Positions 5,753-8,091 of a stretch of DNA of 8,091 nt are shown piece by piece (position 1 is the stretch's first letter; each line of letters starts with the position of its first letter). Location: NCBI GenBank assembly GCA_005888925.1, contig VBCP01000505.1, forward strand, positions 1-8,091, read 5' to 3'. The position numbers and the translations under genes were made by a program. The notes under the pieces are model-generated. The model did no database searches. It had not been told where the DNA came from and saw only the letters and a list, made by a program, of their open reading frames with translations. Source of the DNA: Betaproteobacteria bacterium (GTDB lineage: Bacteria; Pseudomonadota; Gammaproteobacteria; Burkholderiales; SG8-39).

Positions 5753-7593
5753 ACCACAGCCTCTGGGTTTTCTTGCTTTGCCTGGTCTTGCTGCCGCTCG
5801 ACGAGACGCTCGCGCAGCGTCGCGGTCGCGGTGCGCCCCCGGCCGAGGAGGCGCCGGCGGCAGATGAGGCTCCGGCGGCGCCCGTGCCCGGGCGCCGGGG
5901 CGCGCCGCCCGCAGCGCCCAAGCCCGCCGCCGATCCGCACGCGCGTGTCTATGCGAACGATCCGTACCCGGGCGCCGCCCAATGCGCGGCCTGCCATGAG
6001 CAGATCTACGAGGAGTGGCGCGCTTCGAACCACGCTTACGCGGGCATCTCGCCGATGTTCCACAAGTTCGAGCAGAAGATCAGCGATCTCGCGCCGAGCA
6101 TCGGCACGTTCTGCGTGCGCTGCCACATGGGCGTGGGCACCACCCTCAACGAGCCGCGCGAAGCGCCGCTGTGGGCCCGCGCCCAGGTCTCGCGCGAGGG
6201 CGTCACCTGCGTCAGCTGCCATCGGGTGAGCGAGGAGTACGGCAAGGTGAACGGCGAGCGGCGCATCGTGCCGGGCTCGATCTACCAGCCGGTGTACGGC
6301 CCGTTCGGCGGCGACGGCGTCGCCGAGGCGGTGAAGAACCGCGCGCGCCATCGCGTCGCGACCAGCGACCAGGAAGCGGCCCGCGCCCAGCCGATTCACG
6401 CCGCGGCGATCAAGTTCGAGCAGATCTCGCAATCGCAGTTCTGCGTCTCCTGCCACCAGGTGGCGGTGAACCTCGGCATCAAGCTCGAGGTCGTGTGGGA
6501 CCAATACCGCGCCTCGCCCGCGCATGCGAACGGCGTGAGCTGCCAGCAATGCCACATGGGAAGCGTGCCCGGCAAAGCCGAGGGCTACGCCACCGGGCCG
6601 GTCGCCGAAGCCATGACCGGCGGGCGCGCCCTCAACCCGAACCGCAAGCGCTCGAACCATGCCTTCTACGGCCCGGGCTATCCGATCGCCCATCCGGGCA
6701 TCTTCCCGCACAACAAGGACGCCCCGGAGGACTGGACGGTCGAGCGCTGGCTGAAATTCGACTACCGCGCGAAGTGGGGCAGCGACGAGTTCGAGCGCGA
6801 GATCTCCTCGGGCCGGCGCAAGGTGAATTTCCCGCCCGAGTGGGCCGACGCCGGCGACCGCGCGCAGGCCTGGAGCATCGTCAGCTCCAACCTCGAGAAG
6901 ATCAGCGAGAAAAAGAAGCAGCGCCAGCAGGTGATGGAGAACGGCTCGCGCATCGACGGCCCGTTCTTCCGCTCCGATCCGCGGGCCGGCGCGTCGCTGC
7001 GCTTTTCCTACCGCGTGACCAACACCGACGACGGCCACAGCCTGCCGTCGGGCTCGCTCGGCGCGCAGCCCGAGATCTGGCTGAACGTCGTGCTCACCGG
7101 ACCGGACGGCAAGCGCGTGTGGGAAAGCGGCTACCTCGACAGCATCGGCGACATGGCCGACCTGCATTCGCTCGACGTGCGCGCCGGCAAGCTGCCGCTC
7201 GACTCGCAGCTGTTCAACCTGCAGACCAAGTTCCTGACGACCAACGTCAAGGGCACCGATCGCGAGATGTACCTGCCGGTGAATTTCGACATCGACCCGC
7301 TGCCGTTCCTGCGCCCGCCGGGCCAGCCGGTGAGCGTGATGAACCATCCGCCGTTCGTGCGCATGGAGAGCCGCTCGCTGCCGCCGCTGGGCAGCCGCAG
7401 CGCGAGCTACTCGGTGCCGGCATCGGCGATGGCGCAGCCCGGGCGCTACCAGCTGTCCGTGCGCCTGCGCAGCCGCGCCGAGCCGATCTACTTCATGCGC
7501 TTCGTCGGCGCGACCGGCGACATGGAACAGGCGATGAACGAGTGGATGCTCGACATGCATCCGTACACGGTCGAGTTCGAGGTGAAGCGATGA
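5749..7593 (+). CDS. Secreted pentaheme cytochrome c with large heme-free C-terminal domain
   Basis: A 614-residue protein starting at GTG 5749. Residues 1-23 are a signal peptide (hydrophobic L/V/F core, likely cut after L-A-Q or nearby). Residues 24-62 are a proline-, alanine- and arginine-rich linker in which R-G-A-P-P recurs. Five CXXCH sites begin at C79, C122, C154, C232 and C265; the first, C-A-A-C-H-E-Q-I-Y-E-E-W, is the usual cytochrome c554/c552 opening, and the second and fifth are C-x-x-C-H-M-G. From about residue 300 there are no hemes. The C-terminal half has a beta-rich look, with S-Y-R-V-T-N-T followed by G-H-S-L-P-S-G (H430), resembling the G-H-x-x-P-T-G element seen in the beta domain of other multiheme cytochromes, where the histidine may act as a ligand. 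It may be a periplasmic carrier, a terminal reductase or oxidase, or an outer-membrane-associated cytochrome. It overlaps the next gene by ATGA. Confidence 0.87.
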   Translation: MNHSLWVFLLCLVLLPLDETLAQRRGRGAPPAEEAPAADEAPAAPVPGRRGAPPAAPKPAADPHARVYANDPYPGAAQCAACHEQIYEEWRASNHAYAGISPMFHKFEQKISDLAPSIGTFCVRCHMGVGTTLNEPREAPLWARAQVSREGVTCVSCHRVSEEYGKVNGERRIVPGSIYQPVYGPFGGDGVAEAVKNRARHRVATSDQEAARAQPIHAAAIKFEQISQSQFCVSCHQVAVNLGIKLEVVWDQYRASPAHANGVSCQQCHMGSVPGKAEGYATGPVAEAMTGGRALNPNRKRSNHAFYGPGYPIAHPGIFPHNKDAPEDWTVERWLKFDYRAKWGSDEFEREISSGRRKVNFPPEWADAGDRAQAWSIVSSNLEKISEKKKQRQQVMENGSRIDGPFFRSDPRAGASLRFSYRVTNTDDGHSLPSGSLGAQPEIWLNVVLTGPDGKRVWESGYLDSIGDMADLHSLDVRAGKLPLDSQLFNLQTKFLTTNVKGTDREMYLPVNFDIDPLPFLRPPGQPVSVMNHPPFVRMESRSLPPLGSRSASYSVPASAMAQPGRYQLSVRLRSRAEPIYFMRFVGATGDMEQAMNEWMLDMHPYTVEFEVKR

Positions 7594-8091
7594 CGCGCCT
7601 TGCGACCGCCGTCGCGCTTGCCCTCGCGGCGCAGGTCCCTGCGTTTGCCGCCGACCCGCAGCCGAACATGTCGCCCGAGGCACGCCCGGTACCCTACGAT
7701 CCGCGCGGTTTCGCGCCGGATCCGAGCTATGCCGACAAGCCCTATGACATCGGCGAGCAGTTGCGCATCTACGGGGGCAAGTCGCAGGTCCCGAATCCGC
7801 GGCCGATGCTCGAGCTCGGCCGGCCGATGTACCAGAGCGGACCGCTGCAGCCGTCCGGGACCGGCTTCGGCAGCAAGAATCCCACCGCGCAGGCGTTCTC
7901 GATCTACGGCGACTGGCGCACCGGTGTCGCGCGCAACAACAACGGCGCCGGCCCGACCAATGTGCTCGCCACGCGGCTCAACCTCGACATGGACTGGAAG
8001 CTGACCGCCACGGAGCGCGTGCATGCCTTCCTCCGGCCCCTCGACCACAACACGGAGTTCACGCGCTGCGAGCGCGGCCCCGGCTTCGAAG
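7590..8091 (+). CDS. Exported protein, probable outer-membrane beta-barrel (truncated by window edge)
   Basis: The ATG at 7590 overlaps the preceding stop (ATGA) and opens a frame that runs to the right edge, giving 167 residues without a stop. Residues 1-20 form a clear signal peptide ending A-F-A, followed by a proline-rich segment. From about residue 105 the sequence alternates polar and hydrophobic residues (F-S-I-Y-G-D-W-R-T-G, then L-A-T-R-L-N-L-D-M-D-W-K-L-T-A and R-V-H-A-F-L-R-P), which suits the first strands of a porin-like barrel. No CXXCH is present in the visible part. The context, directly after a secreted pentaheme cytochrome and coupled to it, suggests an outer-membrane partner of the cytochromes, perhaps a sleeve or channel. 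The family is not identified, so this is a structural guess. Confidence 0.6.
   Translation, partial: MTRLATAVALALAAQVPAFAADPQPNMSPEARPVPYDPRGFAPDPSYADKPYDIGEQLRIYGGKSQVPNPRPMLELGRPMYQSGPLQPSGTGFGSKNPTAQAFSIYGDWRTGVARNNNGAGPTNVLATRLNLDMDWKLTATERVHAFLRPLDHNTEFTRCERGPGFE

Noticed and set aside
5695..7683. Minus-strand open frame of 662 codons opposite the pentaheme gene
   Set aside because: Its product is rich in R, A, H and L, with no recognisable motif. Such long antisense frames are a by-product of high GC at third codon positions, and the plus strand here carries five heme sites and a signal peptide.

Overview
This 8.1 kb window is GC-rich, tightly packed proteobacterial DNA; the codon use and protein style suggest a beta- or gammaproteobacterium, but no marker gene fixes the lineage. 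Apart from a truncated glutamine-synthetase-family gene leaving on the minus strand at the left edge, everything is one plus-strand operon of electron-transfer genes that continues past the right edge.

Layout. Bases 1-256 (minus) hold the N-terminus of a glutamine synthetase family protein. Bases 257-388 are a divergent control region with a weak promoter candidate and a small dyad. Next come: (A) 389-1323, a secreted tetraheme cytochrome of the c554/c552 type whose reading frame is broken near 587-603; (B) 1331-3052, a cytoplasmic fusion of two cyclic-nucleotide-binding-like domains to a ferredoxin module with 16 cysteines for four [4Fe-4S] clusters; (C) 3066-3929, a five-helix membrane protein with two H-x13-H helices, as expected for a diheme cytochrome b; (D) 3926-5752, a decaheme cytochrome held in the inner membrane by one helix and carrying a duplicated cysteine-rich head on the cytoplasmic side; (E) 5749-7593, a secreted pentaheme cytochrome with a large heme-free C-terminal half; (F) 7590-8091+, the start of an exported protein that looks like an outer-membrane beta-barrel. 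Genes C-D, D-E and E-F overlap by four bases (GTGA, GTGA, ATGA), so they are probably translationally coupled.

How they may work together (inference). The order cytoplasmic iron-sulfur protein, membrane diheme b, membrane-anchored decaheme c, periplasmic tetra- and pentaheme c, and an outer-membrane barrel reads as an electron route across the whole envelope, with 19 CXXCH sites in three cytochromes. The cyclic-nucleotide-binding part of B suggests that entry or exit of electrons on the cytoplasmic side is gated by a nucleotide or other ligand. The direction of flow, the external substrate and the partner enzyme cannot be read from this window. No tRNA, rRNA, CRISPR array, insertion sequence or convincing terminator was seen.
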